NCBI RefSeq assembly: GCF_031453675.1
Contig: NZ_JAVIZX010000001.1
Span: forward strand, 1,364,001-1,428,000
From: Paracidovorax wautersii
GTDB lineage: Bacteria > Pseudomonadota > Gammaproteobacteria > Burkholderiales > Burkholderiaceae_C
Direction of reading: 5' to 3'
Length of the DNA: 64,000 bases
In this document: in pieces, positions 16,901 through 25,052 of the stretch
Layout of the letters: each line of letters begins with the position of its first letter
Position numbering within the stretch: the stretch's first letter is position 1
Translations under genes and position numbers: made by a program
Notes under the pieces: generated by a model
The model's database searches: none
What the model was told of the DNA's origin: nothing
The model's input: only the letters and a program-made list of their open reading frames with translations

Positions 16901-18566
16901 CCACCAGCTGTTCCCGGTCCTCGGGAAGCCACAGGTCGCGCATGTTCATGCGCAGCAGCTCCTCTTCGGTGTAGCCGTAGTGCTCCACCATCGCGCGGTT
17001 CACGGCCAGGATCTGCAGGCTCTTGAAGTCGTACACCCACAGGGGCTGCGGGTGGTCGGCGAACAATGCGCGGTACTGCTGCTCGGAGGCGCGCAGCTGT
17101 GCGTCCACCCTGCGCAGTTGCACCGTGGCCCCGAGCGATTCCGCCAGGATCTGCAGGTGCACGGTGTTGCGCGCCGAGAAGGCACCGGCCTGCCGCGACA
17201 GCACCTTGAGCAGGCCCACCACGTCGTCGCCCGCGCGCAGCGGCGCGGCGATGAAGCTCTCGCAGTCTGGGCAGTCCGTGGCCTGTGCCGCGGTGGCGGC
17301 TGACAGGTCGCAGCTGGTGACGGTGCGGCCGGCGGCCAGGCGCTCCCACAGCGGGTGGTCCTGCAGCGCGGTGCGGGTTCCGGGCTGCGGCGCCAGCGGC
17401 GCGTCGCCCGCACTGCCCTGCACCTGCAGTTGCGTGCCATCGACCAGCGCCACCATCGCAGCGTCGGCTTGCGTGAGGCTGCGGGCCGTGGCGGCCACCA
17501 GCTGCAGCACGTCTGCCAGCGGCACGTCCAGCGACGAGATCCGCTGCTGCACGCGCACCAGCTCGGCGTGCGTCTGCGCCTCGTGCTGGGCCTCCAGCTC
17601 GGCCTCCTTCTGCGCGCTGATGTCCGTCATGCCGCCGACCATGCGCACCGCACGGCCGCTGGCGTCGCGGATCAGGAAGCCCCGGTCCTGCACCCAGGCA
17701 TAGCTGTCGTCGTGGCGGCGGAAGCGGTAGGTGGCCGTCCAGAACTCCTGGTCGCCCTGCATGGCGGCGTGGAGTCCGTCCTGCACCGATGGGCTGTCCG
17801 CGGGATGCAGGCGCAGCGTCCAGGAGCTGCTGTCCGCCGGCAGCGTGTGCAGCGGAACGCCGAAGAGCGTCTGCATGCCCTCGTTCCACCACATGGCGTC
17901 GGTCTCCAGGTTCCAGTCCCAGATGGCATCGGCCGTGGCCCGGGTGACCAGATGGAAGCGCTCCTCGCTCACGCTTCGAGCGGTCTCTGCCGCTAAGGGC
18001 TCGCCTACGCTCCGCGGGACGCTGGGAAGCCGGTCGACCACGCCGCCGTGATCGGCGGCCAGTGGGGTCACCGAACGATGGCGCCGGCGCATTGCCAGCA
18101 GGGCCAGGACTTGTTCGGCCACGGCCTGCAGGGCCTCGCGCTGCGGCGGCTCCAGCGGGCGTACCTGCGTGTCCATGGCCACCACGGCGCCCAACACCAG
18201 GTGCTCGGCGGTCACCAGCGGCATGCAGGCCACGGCGCGCACATGCGGCGCGTGGGCCACCAAGGGATGGCTGTGCAAGCTCGGGTGCTGGGTGGCGTCA
18301 TCGACCCACACCAGCTGTCCGGCGGCGGCGATGGCGCACAGCCCGTGGTCTCCGTTCAGGGCCGCGGCGGGCACGCCGGTATGGGCCTTGAACCACTCGC
18401 GGCCATCGTCCAGGAAGCCGATCGCGGCCATGGGCATGCTGCACAGATGGGCTGCGAGCCGTGCCAGTTGCTGGAAGGTTTCTTCGGGCGGGGTGTCCAG
18501 AATGCCGCAGGCCCTCAGGGCTTCATGCCGGGCTTCGATCGCGGTGGCGGCGGTCGGCGGCTGCAT
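13989..18566 (-). CDS. Large multi-sensor GAF/PAS protein with GGDEF and EAL domains
   Basis: A 1525-residue cytoplasmic cyclic-di-GMP enzyme without evident membrane segments. Order: GAF (about 20-165), PAS (about 205-325), GAF (about 340-480), PAS (about 485-610), GAF (about 620-780), a further GAF (about 790-950), PAS (about 950-1080), GGDEF (about 1090-1250, motif RLGGDEF intact) and EAL (about 1270-1515, motif EALLRW intact, plus DDFGTGYSSL). Both catalytic motifs look complete, so cyclase and phosphodiesterase activity are both possible. Between the first GAF and first PAS, DNA around 17,970-18,050 encodes a Pro/Ser/Arg linker that may be an inserted repeat. Signals sensed are unknown. 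Confidence 0.9.
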   Translation of the reverse strand: MQPPTAATAIEARHEALRACGILDTPPEETFQQLARLAAHLCSMPMAAIGFLDDGREWFKAHTGVPAAALNGDHGLCAIAAAGQLVWVDDATQHPSLHSHPLVAHAPHVRAVACMPLVTAEHLVLGAVVAMDTQVRPLEPPQREALQAVAEQVLALLAMRRRHRSVTPLAADHGGVVDRLPSVPRSVGEPLAAETARSVSEERFHLVTRATADAIWDWNLETDAMWWNEGMQTLFGVPLHTLPADSSSWTLRLHPADSPSVQDGLHAAMQGDQEFWTATYRFRRHDDSYAWVQDRGFLIRDASGRAVRMVGGMTDISAQKEAELEAQHEAQTHAELVRVQQRISSLDVPLADVLQLVAATARSLTQADAAMVALVDGTQLQVQGSAGDAPLAPQPGTRTALQDHPLWERLAAGRTVTSCDLSAATAAQATDCPDCESFIAAPLRAGDDVVGLLKVLSRQAGAFSARNTVHLQILAESLGATVQLRRVDAQLRASEQQYRALFADHPQPLWVYDFKSLQILAVNRAMVEHYGYTEEELLRMNMRDLWLPEDREQLVAATEAMAHHEPCSNVLRRHRRKDGTVIDMEISVGGIHFNGVAARQVLGSDVTQRLRVERELARLGRAQRLLSACNETIVRARSRTDLLHDICRIAVEIGGYRMGWVGMACDDAGKTVDPVAHAGHNEDFLQGLQLSWSADSPAGRGPAGVAIRSGKTVIVRDIRRSATFAQDIDQMIGHGFHAVICLPLRNAHRTFAVLYLYAPEVLHISAQETQLLEELATDVAYGLETLRVREEQERLQATLLKVASAVSASTGAEFFGTLAHNMADALGAQAAGVARLLPGTGGAPQRAMTLSRILLGESLPNSEYRLEGTPGHALVTQRQLVVVDDALREYPHANLVQRAQARSYVGHQLTASDGQPMGLIFVMFRHALQDPEFVVNTLQIFAARASAEIERQTADLRNRRQASLLDKARDAIIVRDLDHRILFWSQGAERMYGWPSEQAMGRRISELLYQDDLQEFLRATAITLEQGEWTGEITQYHAGGQPLEVEGSWTLVRDDEGRPESILAINSDIAQRKATEREIQRLAFYDALTGLPNRMLLMDRMAHALANAQRRHQGGALLFIDLDNFKTLNDTLGHDKGDLLLQQVAQRLNTCVRSIDTVARLGGDEFVVMVEELSAAPEELALHARSLGEKVLSVLGAPYTLAGYHYRTTPSIGIAPFNDAHTSVGELLKQADLAMYQAKTAGRNTLRFFDPDMQDVVTARATLETDLRAALAQEEFLLHYQPQMDDAHRVVGVEALLRWAHPQRGMVPPGQFIPLAEETGLVLALGRWVLHTACKTLAMWQDDPDRSHLTMAVNVSSRQFRHAGFVDDVARVLAITGAPSGQLKLELTESLLVEDMETTIATMAALRSYGVGFSLDDFGTGYSSLAYLKRMPLDQLKIDQSFVRDLLTDPNDAAIVDTIIGLSRSLGLEVIAEGVETAEQRDRLARAGCRLYQGYLFSRPLPVDLLEQFLVQRAAGVAMPRPARG

Positions 18567-18840
18567 GGCTCAGGCCGCCCGAGGCAGGGGGCGCAGGTCG
18601 TGGCACAACGCAGCGATGGATGGCACCGGCATGGAACGGAAACCCGGAAAAGGGGGACGCGGTGGGAGGGTTGATGAATGCTACACCGCCCCATGGCGCC
18701 CCCGCGCCTGCTGCCGTGCCGCAGGGCGGCACGAAGCCGCACACGTGCTGCCACTGTTGGTTTACTGCCAAAGGGAGCGGTGTACGTCTTCTTCCTGAAT
18801 GGTTGGGCGCCAGGGGCGTGGCGCGGGCCACGCCCGCGGA

Positions 18841-19947
18841 TCAGGCGTTGCGCGCGCGCCGGGCCCGCACGGCGGCGGCCAGGCTCTGCAGCACGGGCAC
18901 GGTCTGCTCCATGCTGATGCAGGCGTCCGTCACGGAAATGCCGTGGGCGAGCGGCTGGCCGGGCACGATGTCCTGGCGGCCTTCCTGCAGGTGGCTCTCG
19001 ATCATCAGGCCGGTGATGCGCGTATCGCCTGCGGCGATCTGTGCGGCCACGTCGGCCGCCACCTCGATCTGGCGGCGGTGCTGCTTGCTGCTGTTGGCGT
19101 GCGACACGTCGACCATGACCTGCTCGCGCAGGCCGGCGCCCTTGAGCAGGGTGCACGCAGCCTCGACATCGGCCGCGCTGTAGTTGGGTTGCTTGCCGCC
19201 GCGCAGGATCACGTGGCAGTCGGTGTTGCCGCGCGTTTCGAAGATCGCAGCCTGGCCCATCTTGGTCATGCCCATGAAGGCATGCGGCGCGCGCGAGGCG
19301 AGGATGGCATCGCTCGCCACCTTCAGGCCGCCATCCGTGCCGTTCTTGAAGCCTACCGGGCACGACAGGCCGCTGGCCAGCTGCCGGTGGCTCTGGCTTT
19401 CCGTGGTGCGCGCGCCGATGGCGCCCCAGCTCACCAGGTCGCTGATGAACTGCGGCGACAGCAGGTCGAGGAACTCGGTGCCCACGGGCAGTCCCAGCGC
19501 CAGCACGTCCAGCAGCAGTGCGCGGGCCATCTCCAGCCCTTCGTTCATGGCGAAGCTGTCGTCCATGTGCGGGTCGTTGATGTAGCCCTTCCAGCCCACG
19601 GTGGTGCGCGGCTTCTCGAAGTACACACGCATCACCACGAGCAGGTCCTGCGCCAGCGCATCGGCCTGCACCTTGAGCTGGCGCGCGTAGTCCATGGCCT
19701 GGTCGTGGTCGTGGATGGAGCATGGCCCCACGACGACGATGAGGCGGTCGTCCTGCCCGTGCAGCACGCGCGAGATGGCGGCGCGGCTGTTCTCCACCAG
19801 CGTATGGGCGGCATCCGGGGCGGGCAGCCACTCCTGCAGCAGCGCGGGCGTCACCAGGGGGCGGACGGCGCGGATGCGGGTGTCATCGATGCGGGTGGTG
19901 TCGTGGGTGGAAAGCGGCGCGGCGGCGCGGTGGGCATGCGTGGTCAT
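18841..19947 (-). CDS. aroG: 3-deoxy-7-phosphoheptulonate (DAHP) synthase, type I
   Basis: A 368-residue enzyme for the first step of the shikimate pathway (phosphoenolpyruvate plus erythrose-4-phosphate to DAHP). Family signatures: VVGPCSIHD near residue 73, RVYFEKPRTTVGWKG near 107, GFKNGTDGG near 199, TRGNTDCH near 240 and DVSHANSSK near 282, which together build the metal and substrate sites. It belongs to the AroF/G/H class with the N-terminal extension used for feedback control by aromatic amino acids; which one cannot be read. The start is the ATG at 19945-19947. A hairpin at about 18816-18838 follows the gene. Confidence 0.94.
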   Translation of the reverse strand: MTTHAHRAAAPLSTHDTTRIDDTRIRAVRPLVTPALLQEWLPAPDAAHTLVENSRAAISRVLHGQDDRLIVVVGPCSIHDHDQAMDYARQLKVQADALAQDLLVVMRVYFEKPRTTVGWKGYINDPHMDDSFAMNEGLEMARALLLDVLALGLPVGTEFLDLLSPQFISDLVSWGAIGARTTESQSHRQLASGLSCPVGFKNGTDGGLKVASDAILASRAPHAFMGMTKMGQAAIFETRGNTDCHVILRGGKQPNYSAADVEAACTLLKGAGLREQVMVDVSHANSSKQHRRQIEVAADVAAQIAAGDTRITGLMIESHLQEGRQDIVPGQPLAHGISVTDACISMEQTVPVLQSLAAAVRARRARNA

Positions 19948-20029
19948 AACCCGTGATTGTCGCGCGAGTGGTGTGCGGCGCTTCACCCGCGTGGCGCCGC
20001 GGGCTGGGCAGCGCTGGAAAAGCGTCCGC

Positions 20030-20518
20030 TCAGGGCCGGCGGTACGCCGTGGGCTGGCGTGCCCAGTAGCCCGAGGTGAGCCGGTCCAGCCGCACCGTGC
20101 CCCCGGTCGACGGCGCATGCACGAAGCGGCCTTCGCCCACGTAGATGCCCGCGTGCGACGGCCGGCCGGAGCCGAAGACCACCAGGTCGCCCGTGCGCAG
20201 TTCGCCGGCATCCACGGGCTGGCCGAAGCCCGACAGCTGCGCCACGGTGCGCGGCGGGGACACGCCGGCGCGGCTCGTGTAGACGTAGCCGATGAGACCG
20301 CTGCAGTCGAAGCCGCCTTCGGGCGTGTTGCCGCCGAAGCGGTAGGGCGTGCCCACCAGGCCCAGGGCGTGGATGGCGATGTCGCTCGACTGTTCGGGCG
20401 TGAGGACGGGGTACGACACCGCGCTGCGGGCGGGCCGCGAGGGCGGCGCCGTGCTGCAGCCGGCCAGCAGCGCAGCAGTCGCCGCGGCGGCGATCAGGCT
20501 GGAGAGTGCGGTACGCAT
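20030..20518 (-). CDS. NlpC/P60 family lipoprotein (peptidoglycan endopeptidase)
   Basis: A 162-residue lipoprotein with lipobox LLAGC at about residues 17-21. The NlpC/P60 domain contains the catalytic Cys in FDCSGL (about C70) and His in SHAGIYVG (about H121); FVHAPS near 132 completes the site. It should cleave D-Glu-meso-DAP cross-bridges in peptidoglycan. At about 140 mature residues it is a minimal catalytic domain without binding repeats. The stop lies near the aroG promoter, on the same strand but separated by about 80 bases from the aroG start. Confidence 0.9.
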   Translation of the reverse strand: MRTALSSLIAAAATAALLAGCSTAPPSRPARSAVSYPVLTPEQSSDIAIHALGLVGTPYRFGGNTPEGGFDCSGLIGYVYTSRAGVSPPRTVAQLSGFGQPVDAGELRTGDLVVFGSGRPSHAGIYVGEGRFVHAPSTGGTVRLDRLTSGYWARQPTAYRRP

Positions 20519-20599
20519 GGGGCGAGAGGGTAATGGATGTCCACGGGGGCTGCGTCTGGCAGGGGCAATCGCCCTGGGACCCGGCCATCGGCGGAAAGT

Positions 20600-20613
20600 T
20601 TGGCCTGGATCAA
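20600..20613 (+). promoter_or_regulatory. Possible FNR/Anr-type half-perfect box
   Basis: TTGGC-CTGG-ATCAA matches the FNR consensus TTGAT-N4-ATCAA with one perfect half. It lies about 100 bases upstream of a cytochrome c gene, where oxygen-responsive control would make sense. Weak evidence. Confidence 0.3.
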
Positions 20614-20714
20614 ATTTTTACGCCCTTCCGAACGCCTGCCTGCGCCCGGCAGGGCGGCATATTCGGAAGCTGATCGATCGGCTGGCCGGCCCGCTCCGGC
20701 TCGGGGACTGCACC

Positions 20715-21389
20715 ATGGCAAGGCATTGGGGATACAGGATGGGGGGCGCCGCACTGGCCCTTGCGGCCACGCTGGCTGCACCGGTGGCGACGGCGCAGCC
20801 GGCACGGGCGCGCGCATCGGCCCGCGTGGACCTGGACGCCCGCCTGCGCGAGGCCCAGGCCAGTCCGGCGCTGGAGCAGGGCCTGCTCAAGACAGGGCGC
20901 CGCGTGGCCGCCGTCTGCGCCCACTGCCACGGTGAAGGCGGCTCCAGCGTGAAGCCCGACATCCCCAACCTGGCCGGCCAGAACCCCGCCTACCTGATGG
21001 AGCAGCTGCGGCAGTTCGCCGACGGCCGGCGGCGCAACGAGTTCATGGAAGGCATGATCCGTGCGATGGACAGCGACGAGAAGGTGGGCATGGTGCTGTT
21101 CTATGCCAGCCAGCCCGTGGCGCCGCGCCCGCCGGCGCCCGCCGCGCTGGTGGCCGCGGGCCGGGAGTACTACGGCAAGGTGTGTTTCCGCTGCCACGGC
21201 ACGGACGGATACGGCAACACGCTCATCCCCCGCATCGCCGGCCAGCAGACGGGCTACCTGCGCACGACGCTGCAGCGCTACCGCGCCGGATCGGGCGTGC
21301 GCGTGGAACCGCTGATGTCCGCCAGCACGCGCCTCATGTCCGATGCGGAGATCGACGCCGTCGCGGCCTACGTGGCGTCGATGCCCTGA
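20715..21389 (+). CDS. Diheme cytochrome c, periplasmic
   Basis: A 224-residue exported protein. The signal peptide covers about residues 1-27. Two class I cytochrome c domains each have a CXXCH heme site, CAHCH near 75 and CFRCH near 157. Met ligand candidates are MIRAMD near 115 and the terminal LMS/M pairs. The tandem-domain layout with GEGGSSVKPDIPNLAGQNPAYL and PRIAGQQTGYL is that of cytochrome c4/c553-like electron carriers to terminal oxidases. It stands between an NlpC/P60 gene and leuA on the opposite strand. Confidence 0.88.
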   Translation: MARHWGYRMGGAALALAATLAAPVATAQPARARASARVDLDARLREAQASPALEQGLLKTGRRVAAVCAHCHGEGGSSVKPDIPNLAGQNPAYLMEQLRQFADGRRRNEFMEGMIRAMDSDEKVGMVLFYASQPVAPRPPAPAALVAAGREYYGKVCFRCHGTDGYGNTLIPRIAGQQTGYLRTTLQRYRAGSGVRVEPLMSASTRLMSDAEIDAVAAYVASMP

Positions 21390-21410
21390 CGCGGCGAGCG
21401 GCCCTTCCGC

Positions 21411-23102
21411 TCAGGCCGTCACGGTGGTGGTCACCGCAGGCTGCGGCTCGCGCTGCGCGAGGCGGTTGGCCGCGCTCACCACCGCCTGCACCGAGGCCGT
21501 GACGATGTTGTGGTGCAGGCCCACGCCGAAGGTCGAGCCGGGCTGTCCTTCCAGCGCGGCCTCCACGATGGCCAGCGCCTGGGCGTTGGCACCGGCGCCC
21601 GTCGCGCGCTCTTCGTAGCTGTGCACGCGCAGCGGCAGGCCGAGCGCATCCACTGCCGCGTCGATGGGGCCGTTGCCCTGCCCCTGCAGGGTCTGGCGCT
21701 CGCCGTGGATGGTCACTTCCAGCTCGATGCTCTGCCCGTCGTCGGCCAGGCGGTGTGCATGGCACACGATGGCGCTGTCCGGCTGCTCCGGCGTGTTGAG
21801 GTAGGTGGCCTGGAACAGCGACCACAGCGCCGCACCGGTCATCTCGGTCTCGCTGCTGTCGGTGTGGCGCTGCACGATGGCGCTGAACTCCACCTGCATG
21901 CGCCGCGGCATGACCACGCCGCGCTCGCGCTCCATCAGGAAAGCGATGCCGCCCTTGCCCGACTGGCTGTTCACGCGGATCACGCTCTCGTACGTGCGGC
22001 CCAGGTCCTGCGGGTCGATGGGCAGGTAGGGAATTTCCCAGAGGCCATTCGGATCGTGCGCGGCAAAGCCCTTCTTGATCGCGTCCTGGTGCGAGCCCGA
22101 GAACGACGTGAACACCAGGTCGCCCACGTATGGGTGGCGCGGGTGGATGGGCAGCGAGGTGCATTCCTCGGCCACGCGGGCCACGGCGTTGATGTCGGAG
22201 AAATCGAGGCCCGGGTGGATGCCCTGGGTGTAGAGGTTGAGCGCCACCGTCACCACGTCGAGGTTGCCGCAACGCTCGCCGTTGCCGAACAGGCAGCCTT
22301 CCACGCGCTGGGCGCCGGCCAAGAGGGCCAGCTCGGCCGCGGCCACGCCGGTGCCGCGGTCGTTGTGCGGGTGCACAGACAGCACGACATGCTCGCGGGG
22401 GGCGAGGCGCCGGTGCATCCACTCGATCTGGTCGGCGAACACGTTGGGCGTGGCGTTCTCCACCGTGGTCGGCAGGTTGATGATGATGGGGCGCCCCGGG
22501 CCCGTGCCCCAGGCTTCGATGGCCGTCTGGCAGGCCTTGAGCGACACGTCGAGTTCCGTCGCGCTGAAGCACTCGGGCGAGTACTGCAGCGTCCACTGCG
22601 TCTCGGGCTGCGCGTCCGTCAGGCGCTTGAGGTGCGAGACGTGCTCGTGGATGAAGGCCATCACCTGCGTCACGTTCATGCCGAACACCACGCGGCGCCA
22701 CACGGGGGCCGTGGCGTTGTACAGATGCACGATGGCGCGCTTGGCACCGTGCACCGCCTGCACCGAGCGCTCGATGAGGTCGCTGCGCGACTGCGTCATG
22801 ACCATGATGGTCACGTCGTCGGGGATCAGGTCCTCGTCGATGAGCCGGCGCACGAAGTCGTAGTCCGTCTGCGAGGCGGCCGGAAAGCCCACCTCGATCT
22901 CCTTGAAGCCGATGCGCACCAGCTCCTGGAAGAGCTTCATCTTGCGCTCGCCGTTCATCGGCTCGAACAGCGCCTGGTTGCCGTCACGCAGATCGGTGGA
23001 GAGCCAGACGGGCGCGCGGGTGATGGTGTTGGAGGGCCAGGTGCGGTCGGTCAACGCGATGGGGGCGAAGGCCTGGTACTTGGTAGACGGTTGGGCAATC
23101 AT
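21411..23102 (-). CDS. leuA: 2-isopropylmalate synthase (long LeuA2 form)
   Basis: A 563-residue enzyme for the first committed step of leucine synthesis (acetyl-CoA plus 2-ketoisovalerate). The HMGL-like TIM barrel shows STDLRDGNQALFEP near residue 35, with the metal Asp, and SVHPHNDRGTGVAAAEL near 240, with the metal His pair. GLFGNGERCGN-type sequence appears as CLFGNGERCGN near 265. The C-terminal 150 residues form the leucine-sensing regulatory domain. The start at 23102 is preceded by GGAG at the right distance; the ATG at 23114 overlaps that site and was rejected. Confidence 0.94.
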   Translation of the reverse strand: MIAQPSTKYQAFAPIALTDRTWPSNTITRAPVWLSTDLRDGNQALFEPMNGERKMKLFQELVRIGFKEIEVGFPAASQTDYDFVRRLIDEDLIPDDVTIMVMTQSRSDLIERSVQAVHGAKRAIVHLYNATAPVWRRVVFGMNVTQVMAFIHEHVSHLKRLTDAQPETQWTLQYSPECFSATELDVSLKACQTAIEAWGTGPGRPIIINLPTTVENATPNVFADQIEWMHRRLAPREHVVLSVHPHNDRGTGVAAAELALLAGAQRVEGCLFGNGERCGNLDVVTVALNLYTQGIHPGLDFSDINAVARVAEECTSLPIHPRHPYVGDLVFTSFSGSHQDAIKKGFAAHDPNGLWEIPYLPIDPQDLGRTYESVIRVNSQSGKGGIAFLMERERGVVMPRRMQVEFSAIVQRHTDSSETEMTGAALWSLFQATYLNTPEQPDSAIVCHAHRLADDGQSIELEVTIHGERQTLQGQGNGPIDAAVDALGLPLRVHSYEERATGAGANAQALAIVEAALEGQPGSTFGVGLHHNIVTASVQAVVSAANRLAQREPQPAVTTTVTA

Positions 23103-23448
23103 GATCGGCTCCACGAAACATTCGGACGGGTGAAAAACACGGTCGAATTCCCCTGCAGCCCTCCACAGGGGTGGAGGCTGGTTCGCGGGCCGGGGTCAGG
23201 GGGAAAACGGGTGTTGCGCTTTTAGGCAACGGTGATGGCGAACGCAGGCAGACCCCGGCCAGGCACTAGGCCTAGCGATAGCGGGGATAGGGACATGCGG
23301 CGTTGCATAGGGTTTGCATGCTATCACAGGCTTTTTGGCGCGTGTTGCGGGCTCGCCCTCTGTTCGCCGGCGGCCGCTGCGCGCCCAATGCAGCCCAGCG
23401 GCGGGGCGACGGGCCTTGCCGGCATCACAACAGCCCAGGAGCCCTGCG
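23103..23448. other. Intergenic region between leuA and the VOC gene
   Basis: A hairpin with arms CAGCC(C)TCCAC and GTGGAGGCTG lies at 23156-23180, about 55-80 bases upstream of the leuA start, without a T-run. I found no leader peptide rich in Leu, so an attenuator is not supported. The remaining bases hold divergent promoters that I cannot place confidently. Confidence 0.35.
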
Positions 23449-23859
23449 ATGCAGCACCGCCAGATGTTCGTCAACCTGCCCATCCGCGACATGGCCCGCT
23501 CGCGGGCCTTCTTCGAGGCGCTGGGCTATTCGTTCAACCCGCAGTTCAGCAACGACCAGGGCGCCTGCCTGGTGCTGGGCGAGCATGTCTTCGCCATGCT
23601 GCTGGTGCACGACTTCTTCCAGACCTTCATCGACCGGCCCATCGGGGATGCGACGCAGACCGCCCAGGTGCTGGTGGCCCTGCCCTGCGGCAGCCGCGAC
23701 GAGGTCGATCAATTGGTGGATGCGGCCCTGGTCTGGGGCGCCACCACGCCGCGCGGCGTGCAGGACCTGGGCTTCATGTACAGCCGGGCCTTCGCCGATC
23801 TGGACGGCCACATCTGGGAGCCGTTCTACATGGACGAGGCCGCGGCGCAGGGCGGATGA
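23449..23859 (+). CDS. VOC family (glyoxalase/bleomycin-resistance fold) protein
   Basis: A 136-residue single VOC domain. It opens with MFVNLPIRDMARSRAFFEALGY, the typical first beta-alpha-beta unit, and ends in FADLDGHIWEPFYMD, where the His and Glu match metal-ligand positions. The LLVHDFFQTF segment and CGSRDEVDQLVDAAL are common in the poorly characterised PhnB-like/lactoylglutathione-lyase-related branch. Substrate unknown. CCAGGAG lies 7 bases before the ATG. Confidence 0.85.
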   Translation: MQHRQMFVNLPIRDMARSRAFFEALGYSFNPQFSNDQGACLVLGEHVFAMLLVHDFFQTFIDRPIGDATQTAQVLVALPCGSRDEVDQLVDAALVWGATTPRGVQDLGFMYSRAFADLDGHIWEPFYMDEAAAQGG

Positions 23860-23935
23860 GAAAGGAAAGGGCCTGGCAGGCACCGCTGCCGCCAGCGCGC
23901 AGGGTTGCAAGCTCAACAGGGCGATAGCGCCCGTC

Positions 23936-23975
23936 CATTAAGCGCAGTTAGCTATAAAATAAATAGCAAAAGCGT
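23936..23975. repeat. Intergenic repeat of the ATAGC/GCGCTT family, diverged copy
   Basis: AAGCGCAGTTAGCTATAAAATAAATAGCAAAAGCG: the family halves appear in the opposite orientation to the other copies, with AT-rich middle. It overlaps the end of the exonuclease gene region. Confidence 0.4.
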
Positions 23976-24598
23976 CAGGCGACGAGCGGCGCGGCGCACC
24001 CGGCCAGGAACTGCCCCACCTTGGGCTTGGCGCAGCGCTGCAGGGTGCTGAGCAGCGCATGGTCGGGCCGCTCCACGCGCCAGCGCGCGCGCAGGTCGTG
24101 CTGCATGCGGGTGAGCAGCGACGCGGCCATCTCGGCATCGGCCAGCGCCCGGTGGGCGCGCCCGGCGCGAGGCAGGCCGAGGTGGTCCACGATATGGCCC
24201 AGCTTGTGGCTGGGCGCGTGCGGGTACAGGCGCCGCGACAGCAGCACCGTGCAGGCAAAAGCGTGCGGTGCGGGCAGGTCCGCATGGGCGAGTTCGTGGC
24301 CCCAGAACTTGCTGTCGAACGCCGCGTTGTGCGCGACCATGGGCGCATCGCCCACGAAGCGCGCAGCGTCGCGCATCACGCTTTCGGCAGCGGGCGCTTC
24401 GGCCACCATCGCGTTGGTGATGCCGGTCAGCTGCGTGATGAAGGGCGGAATCCACACGCCGATGCGCATCAGGCTCTGGAAGCGGTCCACGACCTGGCCG
24501 TCCTGCACCAGCACGATGGCCACTTCGGTGGCGCGGGCGCCCTGGGCGGGCGTCATGCCCGTGGTTTCAAAGTCGATGACGGCAATCGTGGAACGCAT
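23975..24598 (-). CDS. DnaQ-like 3'-5' exonuclease (DEDDh family)
   Basis: A 207-residue exonuclease of the DNA polymerase III epsilon superfamily. Exo I is DFETTG (D9, E11), Exo II lies in VAHNAAFDSKF near residue 88, and Exo III is AHRALADAE near 145 with the catalytic His. It lacks the clamp-binding and C-terminal alpha-binding parts of the replicative epsilon subunit, so it is probably an auxiliary repair or RNA/DNA-trimming nuclease. The start is the ATG at 24596-24598. Confidence 0.88.
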   Translation of the reverse strand: MRSTIAVIDFETTGMTPAQGARATEVAIVLVQDGQVVDRFQSLMRIGVWIPPFITQLTGITNAMVAEAPAAESVMRDAARFVGDAPMVAHNAAFDSKFWGHELAHADLPAPHAFACTVLLSRRLYPHAPSHKLGHIVDHLGLPRAGRAHRALADAEMAASLLTRMQHDLRARWRVERPDHALLSTLQRCAKPKVGQFLAGCAAPLVA

Positions 24599-24674
24599 GC
24601 CGCGATTGTCCACAGCGCGCCGCAGCGCACGGCAGCGATGTCCCTGCACCGCACTTCGTTGCTATCAAAAGCAA

Positions 24675-24714
24675 AGCTGCCAGCGCTGGTCACGCCAGCG
24701 CTGGCAGCTCTTTT
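24675..24714. terminator. Bidirectional hairpin terminator
   Basis: A perfect 15-bp stem (24675-24689 with 24695-24709) and a 5-base loop, flanked by CTTTT on the plus side and TTTGCTTTT on the minus side. It sits between the exonuclease and the small-protein gene, both on the minus strand, and contains an AGCTGCC...GGCAGCT core related to the local repeat family. Confidence 0.75.
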
Positions 24715-24737
24715 GGCGTAAACCCGCCGCGGCGGGA

Positions 24738-24950
24738 TCAGCCTGCGCCGCGGCCGCCCCCACCGGACGAACTGCCGGCCGAGCCCTGCCGCGATTGCAC
24801 CTGGTTGCCGCTGCCGATGTGGGCGTCGCGGTCGTGGCGGCTCTCGGGCGTGCGGCGGCCCTCGTTCTTCTGCGTGGGCTCCTGGTCGCCCTGGCGGTTG
24901 TGGTCGTTCTCCACCTTGCCGGTGCCGGGTTCCTGCTTGTCGTTGGCCAT
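24738..24950 (-). CDS. Small, highly hydrophilic protein, unknown function
   Basis: A 70-residue protein rich in Gln, Asn, Gly, Glu and Arg with almost no hydrophobic residues, ending in a Gly/Ser/Arg tail; it is likely disordered. GGAGACAACC precedes the ATG, a strong ribosome-binding site, which supports real expression. Such proteins in related genomes accompany stress genes; the next gene upstream is a general-stress-type flavin protein. Function unknown. Confidence 0.6.
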   Translation of the reverse strand: MANDKQEPGTGKVENDHNRQGDQEPTQKNEGRRTPESRHDRDAHIGSGNQVQSRQGSAGSSSGGGGRGAG

Positions 24951-25052
24951 GGTTGTCTCCTCGAAAAGGGAAGGAAGAAAAGAAGGGCGGCGCACGTGGC
25001 GCCGCGGGCGCTTCAGGGAGCGTGCGGGCAGCGAACCCGTGCGCTCCGGCGA

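Noticed and set aside
23103-23300. Leucine attenuator or T-box before leuA
   Set aside because: A hairpin is present, but there is no Leu-rich leader peptide, T-box motif or T-run.
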